Source: Lysobacterales bacterium (GTDB lineage Bacteria; Pseudomonadota; Gammaproteobacteria; Xanthomonadales; Xanthomonadaceae). Taken from it: a DNA stretch of 64,000 nucleotides. Every line of letters starts with the position of its first letter. Position 1 is the stretch's first letter. Location: contig JADCRD010000002.1 in the NCBI GenBank assembly GCA_014946745.1, positions 744,001-808,000 of the forward strand. The letters run 5' to 3'. The translations under genes were made by a program, and so were the position numbers. The notes beneath the pieces are model-generated. The model did not search any database. It worked only from the letters and a program-made list of their open reading frames with translations, and was not told where the DNA came from. This document shows positions 1 through 8,297 of this stretch, piece after piece.

Positions 1-621
1 CTGCAGGGCGCGGCCGAAGTCCTCACCGCCGAGCCGGGTATCGCCGGCGCTGGCGCGCACCTGCACCACGCCCTCGAAGTATTCGAGCACCGAGACATCA
101 AAGGTGCCGCCGCCGAGATCGAACACCAGGAAGGTGCTGTGCTCGGGTCGCTCCTGCAGACCATAGGCGAGACCGGCGGCGGTGGGTTCGTTGAGCAGGC
201 GCGTGGCCTTGAGGCCCGCCAGCTCGGCGGCGGTCTGGGTCGCGCGTCGCTGGGCCTGGTTGAAGTAGGCCGGCACGGTGATCACCGCGCTCTCGAAGCT
301 CCGGCCGGCGTGCGCTTCGGCATCCTGCTTGAGCGCGCGCAGCACCAGCGCGGACAGTTCTTCCGGGCGGAACTCGCGACCGCGCAGACGCAGACGCTGC
401 TCGGTGCCCATCCAGCGTTTGAACGCGACCGCGGTGTCCTGCGGCGCCGTCGCCAGGCGCTCGCGCGCGGCCAGACCGACGAGGGTGTGACCGGCTTCGT
501 CCACGCTCACCGCCGAGGGGGTGAGGACATGGCCAAGGCTGTTGCGAACCAGTTCAACGCCGCCATCCCGATAGAGCGCAGCGAGGCTGTGGGTGGTGCC
601 GAGATCGATGCCAAGCTGCAT
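1..621 (-). CDS. Hsp70-family chaperone, HscC-like (3' end cut by window)
   Basis: This is the N-terminal 207 residues of a DnaK/Hsp70-type ATPase; the frame runs off the left edge. The start is the ATG at 619-621. The nucleotide-binding-domain signatures are visible: phosphate-1 motif [12 protein letters not shown] near residues 4-15, the [13 protein letters not shown] segment around 120, [11 protein letters not shown] around 145 and the phosphate-2 motif [15 protein letters not shown] around 170. The 'VITVPAYF...[12 protein letters not shown]' spacing and the compact N terminus resemble HscC more than DnaK or HscA, but the substrate-binding domain lies outside the window, so the subfamily is a guess. 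It is the last visible gene of a minus-strand run, 168 bp downstream of the glycosylase gene. A cytoplasmic folding role is expected from the family. Confidence 0.9.
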   Translation of the reverse strand, partial: MQLGIDLGTTHSLAALYRDGGVELVRNSLGHVLTPSAVSVDEAGHTLVGLAARERLATAPQDTAVAFKRWMGTEQRLRLRGREFRPEELSALVLRALKQDAEAHAGRSFESAVITVPAYFNQAQRRATQTAAELAGLKATRLLNEPTAAGLAYGLQERPEHSTFLVFDLGGGTFDVSVLEYFEGVVQVRASAGDTRLGGEDFGRALQ

Positions 622-789
622 GGTCAGTTCAGGCGCGAAAGAAAGAGCGCGCATCTTACCGAGCCGCCAGCGAGCGCGGTCTGGTCCGGCAGCCGCCCAG
701 GCCGTCGCGAAGTCGGCGCGACCCGTGGGCACGGGCCTACCCCTTCGTCGCGCCCAGTTCGCCGCAGGCCCGAGGGCTCTCGGCGTCAC

Positions 790-1437
790 TCAGCCGCCGT
801 CAGCGATCCGCCACAGGTAGAGCGCCGCCAGGCTCCGCCAGGGCGCCCAGGCGCTGCCGCGTTCGGCCAGTGCGCGGCGGCTGGGCGCCGCGTCCAGGCC
901 GTCCAGCCACTGCGCGCCGCGACGGATGCCGAGATCGTCCAGCGGCAGCACGTCGGGCCGGCCGAGCCGGAAAATCAGCAGCATCTCAACCGTCCAGCGG
1001 CCGATGCCACGCACGGCGCTGAGCTGCTCGACGATGGAGTCGCTGTCCATGTGCGCCAGCCGATCCGCATCGGGCACGTGGCCGGCCTCTCGACGCGCGC
1101 ACAGGTCGCGCAGGGCGCGCGCCTTGGCCGCCGAGACGCCGCAGGCGCGCAGCGCATGGTCGTCCACGCGTCGCAGCCCCTCCGCGCTCAGGTGATCCGC
1201 CGCCACCGCGGCCTCGACGCGAGCGATGATGGTCGCGGCCGCCTTCCCGGACAGCTGCTGGTGCAGGATCGAGCGGGCCAGTACGTCCACCGTGTCGAAG
1301 GGCTCGTCCCAGCGCGCGCCGACGTCGATCGGACCGATCCGACGCATCGCCGCAGCCAGTCGCGCATCGCGCCGCGCCAGCGAGCGTCGCGCCGCCAGCA
1401 GGTCGAAGCCGCGGCCCGCACTGACGGCTGGACTCAC
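790..1437 (-). CDS. DNA-3-methyladenine glycosylase II (AlkA-type HhH-GPD)
   Basis: A 215-residue base-excision-repair glycosylase expected to remove alkylated purines. It has the HhH-GPD fold: SILHQQLSGKAA near residue 56 (substrate-pocket helix), the helix-hairpin-helix LSAVRGIGRWTVEML around 137-151, and the GPD aspartate in LPLDDLGIRRG near 162-172. The length matches short AlkA enzymes without the N-terminal Ada-like region. The start is a GTG at 1437 whose bases overlap the stop of the upstream anti-sigma gene (GTGA), so translation is probably coupled. That places a DNA-repair enzyme in the same transcript as an ECF sigma factor and its membrane partner, which suggests a stress-responsive unit. 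Family assignment is firm; induction by alkylation is inference. Confidence 0.9.
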   Translation of the reverse strand: MSPAVSAGRGFDLLAARRSLARRDARLAAAMRRIGPIDVGARWDEPFDTVDVLARSILHQQLSGKAAATIIARVEAAVAADHLSAEGLRRVDDHALRACGVSAAKARALRDLCARREAGHVPDADRLAHMDSDSIVEQLSAVRGIGRWTVEMLLIFRLGRPDVLPLDDLGIRRGAQWLDGLDAAPSRRALAERGSAWAPWRSLAALYLWRIADGG

Positions 1438-2129
1438 AGGGCGATGTCCACGGCGGGCAGCGCCGCGCCGCTCTCGGTCTGCAGCCGGAAGTGCAGCTGC
1501 GCACGACCCCGCCAGCTGCGCGGCAGGGTGTAGGTGGCGAAGCCCTCGCCCGAGATGGGCGCGGCCGGCAGCTCGACCCGGCGCGGGCCGAGCTCGGCGC
1601 GAGCCGAAGCGATGCGGCTGCCGAGCGGCAGCGCGATGTCCACCACCATCAGCCGCGCGAGGGGGTCGCCGACATCCTCGCGCAGCTCCACCGGCCCCCC
1701 GCGCATCAGATCGAACACCACCCGCGAGGGCGCCTCGATCGCCGCTTGCGGGTCACTGTGTGGCTGCGGCGCCTGCAGCAGCAGCCAGGCGAGTCCCAGT
1801 CCGCCGACGAAGCTGGCGGCCAGCGCCAGCAGCCCTCCGAAGCGCTGCCCGGACGGCGGCGAGGGCCGCTCGGTTCTGGCTTCGGGCGCTGCAGCCGCGG
1901 CGGGCGGCGGCGGCGATGGCTCGGCTCGGATCGGGCCGGACGTCTGCGCGACCAGGACTGCGCGCAGGGCGTTGTCCACCTCCAGCGCTTCCAGCAGCTG
2001 CGGACGCGACAGCAGGTAGGTTTCGAACCAGGCCTGCTCGTCAGCAGAGAGTTCGCGGTCGAGATAGCGCTGCAGCCAGGCCTGTTCCAGCCAGGGGCGC
2101 AGCGGCGTCGAAGGGTCGGGGAGGCTCAT
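1434..2129 (-). CDS. Probable anti-sigma factor, single-pass membrane protein
   Basis: A 231-residue protein with a typical anti-sigma layout. The cytoplasmic N terminus (about 1-100) carries the pattern RYLDRELSADEQAWFETYL, seen in proteins that bind ECF sigma factors, then a Pro/Ala-rich linker. One membrane helix follows (LLALAASFVGGLGLAWLLL, about 120-138), then a periplasmic part of about 90 residues. No CHCC zinc motif was seen. It sits directly downstream of a sigma-factor gene and overlaps the glycosylase gene by 4 bases. The frame stays open to an upstream ATG at 2291, but those 54 extra residues look like translated leader. I chose the ATG at 2129, although neither start has a strong ribosome site. 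Role inferred from layout and context, not from a recognised domain. Confidence 0.75.
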   Translation of the reverse strand: MSLPDPSTPLRPWLEQAWLQRYLDRELSADEQAWFETYLLSRPQLLEALEVDNALRAVLVAQTSGPIRAEPSPPPPAAAAAPEARTERPSPPSGQRFGGLLALAASFVGGLGLAWLLLQAPQPHSDPQAAIEAPSRVVFDLMRGGPVELREDVGDPLARLMVVDIALPLGSRIASARAELGPRRVELPAAPISGEGFATYTLPRSWRGRAQLHFRLQTESGAALPAVDIAL

Positions 2130-2340
2130 GGAGAGGCACGCGGGAAGAGATCGGGCTGCTGCTCGCAAGAGCCCATGCTCACCCGGCTGTCCCAGCCCGG
2201 CGCACGCGGGATGGCGGATTTGTGACGCGGTTGGCGCGCACGAAGCGAAGGCCTCAGAGGCACCGTCGCCGGGTCGGCGGACGAAACGCATTCCGATCCG
2301 CCGCCGAGGGTGGAAGTCGACGGAGGGTTCTCAACCGCTC

Positions 2341-2943
2341 TCAATCGTCCGGCGCCAGGCCGGAGGATTCGATCAGAGCACGCAGCCGCTCGCGGGCGCG
2401 ATGCAACACGCGGCGGAAGTGCGGCTCGTCAATGCCAAGCTCGGCGCACAGCTCGTCGCGATCGCGCTCTTCGATGTAGAAGCCGCGCAGGACCGCACGA
2501 TCGCGCGCGACCGGAAGGGTTTCCATGAGCGCCGACAGGGCGCGCTGCAGATGCTGCTGATGCAGGCACTCGGCCGGCCCCGGGCCCGGGGCCGGCAGGG
2601 CTTCCAGCCACTCGCTGTCGACCGGCTCGCCGCGCAGGTGGCGACGCCGGTACTCGCCGCGGGTGGCATGGGCGATGGTGGCCTGGAGGTAGGCGGGCAA
2701 GGCGTTCGGATCCTTCAGGGCGCCCTGGCGCAGGCGTCCCAGCACGGTGAGAAGGACGTCCTGAACGATGTCGTCGACCACCGGGTCACCCGGACGGCAG
2801 GCTCGCACGACCAGTGCCCGCACGCCGCGACCGTAGCGCTCGATGAAGCTGCGCTCGGCCGCGCTGCTGCCGGCCGCAATGGCCTGCACCAGCGAGTCAC
2901 CAAGGCTGGGCGCGCTGGCAAACGTATGGCTGCAGTCGTCCAA
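2341..2943 (-). CDS. ECF-type RNA polymerase sigma factor
   Basis: A sigma-70-family extracytoplasmic-function factor of about 200 residues. Region 2 is seen as DPVVDDIVQDVLLTVLGRL followed by LPAYLQATIAHATRGEYRRR (about 54-100). Region 4 ends in a helix-turn-helix, ELCAELGIDEPHFRRVLHRA, around 167-186. Region 3 is absent, as expected for this class. The first in-frame start after an upstream stop is a TTG at 2943 with a G-rich stretch just before it; no in-frame ATG lies near it, so the start is uncertain. The gene is followed 211 bp later by the membrane anti-sigma gene. Two short palindromes upstream (3020-3034 and 3044-3055) are candidate regulatory sites. It would direct polymerase to a stress regulon, probably including its own unit. 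Confidence 0.85.
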   Translation of the reverse strand: MDDCSHTFASAPSLGDSLVQAIAAGSSAAERSFIERYGRGVRALVVRACRPGDPVVDDIVQDVLLTVLGRLRQGALKDPNALPAYLQATIAHATRGEYRRRHLRGEPVDSEWLEALPAPGPGPAECLHQQHLQRALSALMETLPVARDRAVLRGFYIEERDRDELCAELGIDEPHFRRVLHRARERLRALIESSGLAPDD

Positions 2944-3019
2944 GCAGGCCCCCGGAGATCACTGAGCGGCTGAACATGCATGGCCCCGCGGCCACGGACA
3001 AGCAGCCTAGGCCTGAAAA

Positions 3020-3055
3020 GCTCTGAATCAGAGCAGGCGCAGCGGGAATATTCCC
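3020..3055. promoter_or_regulatory. Two short palindromes upstream of the sigma gene
   Basis: A 7-bp-arm hairpin, GCTCTGA-A-TCAGAGC (3020-3034), is followed by a perfect 12-base palindrome, GGGAATATTCCC (3044-3055). Both lie about 80-110 bp upstream of the sigma-factor start. The second is AT-rich in its centre, unlike the surrounding DNA, and has the shape of an operator. No function can be named. The rest of the 400 bp gap up to the dehydrogenase gene holds no convincing gene. Confidence 0.45.
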
Positions 3056-3200
3056 AATTCAACCCAGCCCGGGGTGGGCCCGCCTTCGTTCAGCGGGCGA
3101 ACCGGAGGCGAAGAATCCGCAAGGTGACAGCGCCGCTCCCAGCGCCCAGCCAACCCACCGACCGACGTCCTGCGGCCGAAGGCAACGGCGAAGAACCTAG

Positions 3201-3296
3201 GGCAACACAGATCAAGTCCCTCCTGGCCTTGATCCGTGGTCGCGCCCTCCATGGCGCTAAGGCAACGCTGAATTCTTCAGCGTTGCCTTAGCGCCA
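3201..3296. repeat. REP-like palindromic element, copy 1
   Basis: A loose hairpin (GATCAAG ... CTTGATC, 3211-3235) precedes a perfect inverted repeat with 21-bp arms (3252-3272 and 3276-3296) and a 3-base loop. The arms contain GGCAACGCTGA and its complement. Related architecture recurs near 20649 and 41985-42132. There is no T-run, so it need not be a terminator. It sits between the upstream end of the sigma unit and the 3' end of the dehydrogenase gene. Confidence 0.7.
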
Positions 3297-3342
3297 GCGG
3301 ACGCCACGGGCGCGGCGGAAGCTCCGACACATCAGGGCTCTC

Positions 3343-4761
3343 CTAACGCGTGAGGAACCGCACCAGCCGGTTGGCCAGACCGCGATAGGGCGGCTTGAAC
3401 AGGGCCATGCCCGACCAGCGCGCCTGCCGGAACACCGGCTTCTCCTTGCTGAAGGTGCGGAAGCCGGCCTCACCGTGATAGCTGCCCATGCCACTGGGGC
3501 CGATGCCGCCAAAGGGCAGGTTGTTCTGGGCGAACTGCAGCACGGTGTCGTTGATCGCCACCGAGCCGGCGATGGTGTGCTCCAGCAGGTGCTCGATGCG
3601 CCGCGATTCGTGGTCGAACAAATACAGGGCCAGCGGGCGGTCGCGGCGCTTGACGTAGTCGATGGCTTCGCTGAACTCGCGGTAGGGCACGATCGGCAGC
3701 AGCGGGCCGAAAATCTCCTCCTGCATCAGCCGGCAGTCCTCGGGCGCGTCCAGCACCAGAGTGGGCGCGATCAGGCGCTGGCTGTCGGCCAGCTCCGGCT
3801 CGACCTCGATCAAGGGCTCGACGCGAGCGCCGCGGGCGCGGGCCTCTTCGCGCCAGTCGACCAGGCGCTGGTACTGCGCGCGGTTGATGATGCGGGTGTA
3901 GTCCGGGCCCATGCTGATGTCCGGATAGCGCGCGCGCGCCTCGGCCTTCAGCGCCGCCACCAGCGGCTCGACCTGGTCCTGCGGCACCAGCAGGTAGTCG
4001 GGGGCGATGCAGGTCTGGCCGGCATTGATGAACTTGCCCGAGGCGATGCGCGCGGCGGCACGTTCGATCGGGTAGCCCGGCGCCAGGATCACCGGCGACT
4101 TGCCGCCGAGCTCCAGCGTCACCGGGGTGAGGTTCGGCGCGGCGGCGGCCATCACCTTGCGGCCGACCGCGGTCGAGCCGGTGAAGAACAGATGGTCGAA
4201 GGGCAGGCCGGCAAACGCCGCAGCCACCTCGGCGCCGCCCAGCGCCACCTCCACGCGATTGCGCGGATAGATCGAGCGCAGCAGGTCGAACAGGGCCTGG
4301 CTGGTGCGCGGGGTGTGCTCGCTGGGCTTCAAATACACCGCATTGCCGGCAGCGAGCGCGGTCGCCAGCGGCACCAGGGCCAGGTTGACCGGATAGTTCC
4401 AGGGCGAAATCACGCCCACCACGCCCAGGGCCTGGTAGCGCACCTCGGCCGTAGCCGGCCAGAACAGCGGGCTGATCCAGCGCCGCCGCGGCCGCATCCA
4501 TTTCTTCAGATGCGCGATGAGATGGTCGATCTCGGACAGCACCGTCATGCCGTCGGAGACCAGGCTCTCGTGCCGGCTGCGGCAGCCGAAATCGGCGTCC
4601 ATGGCGCGCACGAGTTCCGGCAGGTTGAGCTTTACCGCGGCGCGCAGGTCGTAGAGATCCTCGCGGCGTTCGGCGTAGGTGCGCGGCGCGCGTTCGGCCT
4701 GGGCGCGCAGCACGGCGAGGCGCTTCGGCAGTTCTTCGAGCGGGGTGCTGGGCAGGTCCAT
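3343..4761 (-). CDS. Aldehyde dehydrogenase, coniferyl-aldehyde-dehydrogenase-like
   Basis: A 472-residue NAD(P)-dependent aldehyde dehydrogenase. Visible motifs are the Rossmann/substrate segment GVISPWNYPVNLALVPL (about 116-132), FTGSTAVG at 203-210, the general base Glu217 in LELGGKSP and the catalytic Cys251 in NAGQTCIAPDY. IFGPLLPI follows later, and PFGGIGPSGMGSYHG lies near the C terminus. The C-terminal RTFSKEKPVF stretch with a hydrophobic/basic tail is typical of the class 3 and coniferyl-aldehyde-dehydrogenase branch, which often oxidises fatty or aromatic aldehydes. The start chosen is the ATG at 4761; the frame extends further but lacks family similarity there. It is divergent from the carbonic anhydrase gene, with 58 bp between starts. 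Exact substrate unknown. Confidence 0.9.
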   Translation of the reverse strand: MDLPSTPLEELPKRLAVLRAQAERAPRTYAERREDLYDLRAAVKLNLPELVRAMDADFGCRSRHESLVSDGMTVLSEIDHLIAHLKKWMRPRRRWISPLFWPATAEVRYQALGVVGVISPWNYPVNLALVPLATALAAGNAVYLKPSEHTPRTSQALFDLLRSIYPRNRVEVALGGAEVAAAFAGLPFDHLFFTGSTAVGRKVMAAAAPNLTPVTLELGGKSPVILAPGYPIERAAARIASGKFINAGQTCIAPDYLLVPQDQVEPLVAALKAEARARYPDISMGPDYTRIINRAQYQRLVDWREEARARGARVEPLIEVEPELADSQRLIAPTLVLDAPEDCRLMQEEIFGPLLPIVPYREFSEAIDYVKRRDRPLALYLFDHESRRIEHLLEHTIAGSVAINDTVLQFAQNNLPFGGIGPSGMGSYHGEAGFRTFSKEKPVFRQARWSGMALFKPPYRGLANRLVRFLTR

Positions 4762-4819
4762 ACGGCCGAGTGTAGAGCAGCGCGGGGCGCCGGCAAGGCG
4801 CTTGCTACACTCCGCGCCC

Positions 4820-5377
4820 ATGAGCACAGCCCCCTACTCCCCCTTGCGCGCCTTCCAGGGCCGCAGCCCCAAGCTCGGCCAGCGCGTCTGGGTCGACCCG
4901 ATGTCGGCGGTGATCGGCGACGTCGAAATCGGCGATGACAGCTCGATCTGGCCGGGCGTGGTGATCCGCGCCGACGTCAACTACATCCGTATCGGCGCGC
5001 GCACCTCGATCCAGGACGGCACCGTGGTGCACGTCACCCACGATGGCCCCTACACCCGCGAGAACGGCTGGCCGACGCTGATCGGCAGCGACGTCACCGT
5101 CGGCCATGCGGTGGTGCTGCACGGCTGCACCATCGAGGATCGCAGCCTGATCGGCATGCACGCCAGCGTGATGGACGGCGCGGTGGTGAAAACCCACGGC
5201 TTCGTCGGCGCCGGTGCGCTGATCGCGCCGGGCAAGGTGGTCGGCGAGGGTGAGCTGTGGCTGGGCAACCCCGGCCGCCTGGTGCGCCGGCTGTCCGACC
5301 GCGAAATCGAGAACCTGATGTATTCCGCCGGCCACTACGTGCGGCTGAAGGACAAGTACCTCAATCCACCGGCTTGA
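4820..5377 (+). CDS. Gamma-type carbonic anhydrase / left-handed beta-helix protein
   Basis: A 185-residue hexapeptide-repeat protein of the gamma-carbonic-anhydrase (YrdA/PaaY-like) family. The repeats begin at IGDVEIGDDSSIWPG and run to IAPGKVVGEGELWLGNP. Metal-binding histidines appear in VVHVTHDGPY and in the VGHAVVLHGC turn, and a C-terminal helix carries YVRLKDKYL. Members are trimers with zinc or another metal at the subunit interface; many are active or were adapted to other roles. The start is the ATG at 4820 (MSTAPYSPLRAFQGRSP), because the frame's upstream extension lies inside the divergent dehydrogenase gene. It leads a plus-strand run with the PEBP and cardiolipin synthase genes. 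Enzymatic activity is inferred from the family. Confidence 0.9.
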   Translation: MSTAPYSPLRAFQGRSPKLGQRVWVDPMSAVIGDVEIGDDSSIWPGVVIRADVNYIRIGARTSIQDGTVVHVTHDGPYTRENGWPTLIGSDVTVGHAVVLHGCTIEDRSLIGMHASVMDGAVVKTHGFVGAGALIAPGKVVGEGELWLGNPGRLVRRLSDREIENLMYSAGHYVRLKDKYLNPPA

Positions 5378-5410
5378 TGCCAACGCCCCATCACGAGAGG
5401 ACGACCCCGC

Positions 5411-6037
5411 ATGAAACTGCGCAGCGACAGCTTCGAACCGGGCCAGCCGATTCCCGCCGAATTCGCTTTCGGCCAGCCCGGCCCGGACAGCCCCTGCATC
5501 CTCTCGTCGAACCGCAACCCGCACCTCGCCTGGAGCGAGGTGCCCCAAGGCACGCGCAGCTTCGCCCTGATCTGCGTCGACCCCGACGTGCCGTCCAGGC
5601 CCGACGACGTCAACCAGGCCGGGCGCGAGGTGCCGGCCGACCTGCCGCGCGTCGACTTCGTTCACTGGCTGCTGGCGAACATCCCGGCCGAGGCGCGCGA
5701 GATCGCCGCCGGCAGCTGCAGCGAGGGCGTCAGCGCGCGCGGCAAGCAGACTCCGTCCGGCCCCAGCGGCAGCGTGCAGGGCAAGAACGACTACACCGGC
5801 TGGTTCGCCGGTGATGCCGACATGGGCGGTGACTACCTCGGCTACGACGGCCCCTGCCCGCCCTTCAACGACGCCCTGCTGCACCGCTATTTCTTCCGGC
5901 TGTTCGCGCTGGACGTCGAACACCTCCCGCTGCCGGCGAAATTCACGATGGCCGACCTGCATCGCGCCATGCAGGGCCATGTGCTGGCCGAGGCCGTGCA
6001 CTACGGCAGCTACACCCTGAACCCCCGGCTGCGCTGA
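5411..6037 (+). CDS. YbhB/YbcL-family (PEBP, Raf-kinase-inhibitor-like) protein
   Basis: A 208-residue phosphatidylethanolamine-binding-protein-family member. The ligand-pocket motifs are seen as NPHLAWSEVPQGTRSFAL followed by ICVDPDVP (about 36-62) and RVDFVHWLLANIP (about 81-93), with the later GYDGPCPPFNDALLHRYFF segment. It has no signal peptide, so it is probably cytoplasmic. The biochemical role of bacterial PEBP proteins is poorly defined; small-ligand or anion binding is the usual guess. It lies 33 bp after the carbonic anhydrase gene and 21 bp before cardiolipin synthase on the same strand, so the three probably share a transcript. Confidence 0.88.
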   Translation: MKLRSDSFEPGQPIPAEFAFGQPGPDSPCILSSNRNPHLAWSEVPQGTRSFALICVDPDVPSRPDDVNQAGREVPADLPRVDFVHWLLANIPAEAREIAAGSCSEGVSARGKQTPSGPSGSVQGKNDYTGWFAGDADMGGDYLGYDGPCPPFNDALLHRYFFRLFALDVEHLPLPAKFTMADLHRAMQGHVLAEAVHYGSYTLNPRLR

Positions 6038-6058
6038 GCGCTCGCGCGCAGGCCCCGC

Positions 6059-7468
6059 ATGGACCTGCAGGCGAGCTATTGGCTGGGCATCGGCTGGGCG
6101 CTGTACCTCAGCGCGCTGTCCGTGTGGATCGTGCTGCAGAAGCGGCCGCCGGTCAGTACGCTCGCCTGGATCCTGACCCTCGCCGCGCTGCCGGTGCTGG
6201 GCTTCGTCATCTACCACTGGCTGGGGCCGGTGCGGATCCGCCGCCAGCAGCTCAAGCGCCGCCGCAGTCGCCGCCGGCTGGAGCGCGAGCCGCTGTCCGA
6301 ATGCGATGTGCTGGCCGCACTGGCCAGCCCGCTGGAGCAGCGCCAGGCACGGCTCGTCGAGCGCCTGACCCGGCTGGCACCGACCACCGCGCAGCGGATC
6401 GAGCTGCTGAGCGATGGCGCCGCCACCTTCGAGGCCCTGCTCGCTGCGCTGCAGGCGGCGCGCGAGCACATCCACCTCGAGTACTACATCGTCGAGCCCG
6501 ACCGCACCGGGCAGGCCATCCGCGATGCGCTGGTCGCGGCGCGTGGGCGCGGCGTGGCGGTGCGCTTCCTGGTCGATGCGGTCGGCAGCGCGAACCTGTC
6601 GCGCGGCTTTCTGCGCCCGCTGCGCGAGGCCGGCGCCGAGGTGGTGTTCTTCCATCCGTTCCGGCTGGCCACGCTGAAGCCGCTGCTCAACCTGCGCACC
6701 CATCGCAAGATCGCGATCATCGACGGCCGCATCGGCTTCACCGGCGGCATCAATCTGAGCGACACCCAGGACGAGCGCGTGCGCGCCGACGCCTACCGCG
6801 ACCTGCACCTGCGCATCGAGGGCGCCGCGGTCAACGGCCTGCAGCAGGTGTTCGTCGAAGACTGGCTGTACGCCAGCCGGCGCCCGCTGCAGCAGCACGG
6901 CCTGTTCCCGCTGCTGCCGCCCGGCGAGATTCCTCTGCAGTGGCTGCCCTCGGGACCCGACACCCCGCAGGAGCCGATCCATCGCGCGATGCTGCAGGCC
7001 ATGGGCGACGCCGAGCGGCGGATCTGGCTGGTAACGCCCTACTTCGTGCCGCCCGAGCCCGCCCTGTACGCGCTGACCCGCGCCGCCCAGCGCGGCGTCG
7101 ACGTCCGCGTGCTGGTACCCAAGCGGGCCGACACCCGCACCGTCACCTACGCCAGCCGCAGCTATTTCGACGAACTGCTGCGCGCCGGCGTGCGCGTGTT
7201 CGAGTACCCCCCGCGCATGCTGCACACCAAGGCCCTGCTGGTCGACGAGGCCCTGAGCACGCTGGGCAGCGCCAACTTCGACGCGCGCAGCTTCCGCCTC
7301 AATTTCGAGCTGTGCCTGAACCTGTACGGCGCCGCCCCGGGGCGCGCGCTCGAATCGGTGCTGCAGGAGGACTTCGCGCAGGCCGTCGAAGTGCGCCGAC
7401 CGCGCCGGATCACCCGTCTGCAGAAGCTCGCGGAAGCCGGCGCGCGGCTGCTGTCGCCGCTGCTGTAG
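6059..7468 (+). CDS. Cardiolipin synthase (phospholipase D family)
   Basis: A 469-residue inner-membrane enzyme that condenses two phosphatidylglycerols to cardiolipin. Two N-terminal membrane helices are visible (YWLGIGWALYLSALSVWIVL and TLAWILTLAALPVLGFVIYH, within residues 6-60). Two HKD catalytic motifs follow: HRKIAIIDGRIGFTGG (His about 215) and HTKALLVDEALSTLGSANFD (His about 389). ARSFRLNFELCLNLYG near the end is typical of ClsA-type proteins. The length matches ClsA/Bacillus Cls. Its 3' end overlaps the convergent methyltransferase gene by 59 bp. A second phospholipase-D-fold protein is encoded at 30880-32775 but is a lipoprotein. Confidence 0.92.
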   Translation: MDLQASYWLGIGWALYLSALSVWIVLQKRPPVSTLAWILTLAALPVLGFVIYHWLGPVRIRRQQLKRRRSRRRLEREPLSECDVLAALASPLEQRQARLVERLTRLAPTTAQRIELLSDGAATFEALLAALQAAREHIHLEYYIVEPDRTGQAIRDALVAARGRGVAVRFLVDAVGSANLSRGFLRPLREAGAEVVFFHPFRLATLKPLLNLRTHRKIAIIDGRIGFTGGINLSDTQDERVRADAYRDLHLRIEGAAVNGLQQVFVEDWLYASRRPLQQHGLFPLLPPGEIPLQWLPSGPDTPQEPIHRAMLQAMGDAERRIWLVTPYFVPPEPALYALTRAAQRGVDVRVLVPKRADTRTVTYASRSYFDELLRAGVRVFEYPPRMLHTKALLVDEALSTLGSANFDARSFRLNFELCLNLYGAAPGRALESVLQEDFAQAVEVRRPRRITRLQKLAEAGARLLSPLL

Positions 7469-8297
7469 CGTTCGCCGCAGCGCCGGCCCCCGCGCACAGC
7501 ACGTATTCGCCGAAGCCTGCGCCGTCCCAGACCGCCTCGACCCGGTACCCATGCCTTCGAAGCAGGGCCTGCAGGCGCTCGCGGCCGAGCCGCCAGCGGA
7601 AGGGTTCGCCCTGCCTGCGCAGCCAGCGTCGCGTGGGCGCATGCACGCGCGCGAAGCCATGGCCGCCGCCGACGGTCGGCTCCAGCGCGCTGAACCACAG
7701 CGCCGGCGGCAGCGGCAGCCGCGACAGCGCGCGCAGCAGTCGCAGCAGGCTGCGCGGCGACAGGTACATGAGCAGGCCTTCGGCGATCAGGGTCGAAGGC
7801 GCCTGCTGGCACAGTTCAATCAGCGTCGCCGAGTCCTCGGGCAGGGCCAGCGGCAGCGCCGGGGGCGTGTTCGCTGTCGCACCCGCGATCAAGGGCAGTC
7901 GCTGGCGCAAGGCCAGGCTGTCCGGATGATCGAACTCGATGACCGGCGTGCCCGGCGAACGGGCGCGATGCGCGCGCGCCAGACCATCGAATCCCACGCC
8001 GAGCCAGAGCAGGCGCGCAGCCGGCGGTGCGCACCTGAGCCGGCGCCACAGCCAGCGCTTGCGGCGCACGTGGTGCCGGGCCAGCCCCGGCAGCAGCAGG
8101 GCCTCAACGCGATCCAGCAGCCAGCGTCCGGCGGCGAACCGCGCCAGCCAACGCAGCGCGCGCCAGCCGCCACCGGCCGCGTGCAGGGCTTCGCCAGCGA
8201 GTCGGATCGATGTCTCCGGCAGCCCGTGCTCGGCGCCCATCCGCCACACCGAGAGCGCCACCAGCAGCGCGGTCGCGCTGGCTCGTCCGGCAATCAT
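7410..8297 (-). CDS. Class I SAM-dependent methyltransferase, leucine-carboxyl-methyltransferase-like
   Basis: A 295-residue protein resembling the LCM/Ppm1-type family. The SAM-binding loop is LLWLGVGFDGLARAHR (about 95-110), followed by an acidic strand end, VIEFDHPDSLALRQ, and the family motif TLIAEGLLMYLSPRSL (about 170-185). The C-terminal 20 residues are Ala/Arg-rich and lie in the stretch shared with the convergent cardiolipin synthase gene. The ATG start overlaps the stop of the upstream FAD-oxidoreductase gene by 4 bases, so the two are translationally coupled. Such enzymes in bacteria often modify polyketides or unknown small acids. The substrate here is unknown. Confidence 0.8.
   Translation of the reverse strand: MIAGRASATALLVALSVWRMGAEHGLPETSIRLAGEALHAAGGGWRALRWLARFAAGRWLLDRVEALLLPGLARHHVRRKRWLWRRLRCAPPAARLLWLGVGFDGLARAHRARSPGTPVIEFDHPDSLALRQRLPLIAGATANTPPALPLALPEDSATLIELCQQAPSTLIAEGLLMYLSPRSLLRLLRALSRLPLPPALWFSALEPTVGGGHGFARVHAPTRRWLRRQGEPFRWRLGRERLQALLRRHGYRVEAVWDGAGFGEYVLCAGAGAAANATAAATAAARRLPRASADG

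Noticed and set aside
139-1533. Open frame of 464 codons on the plus strand
   Set aside because: It is antisense to the Hsp70 and AlkA genes, whose motifs are clear on the minus strand.
4805-7660. Open frame of 951 codons on the minus strand
   Set aside because: It is antisense to carbonic anhydrase, PEBP and cardiolipin synthase genes, which have intact motifs.
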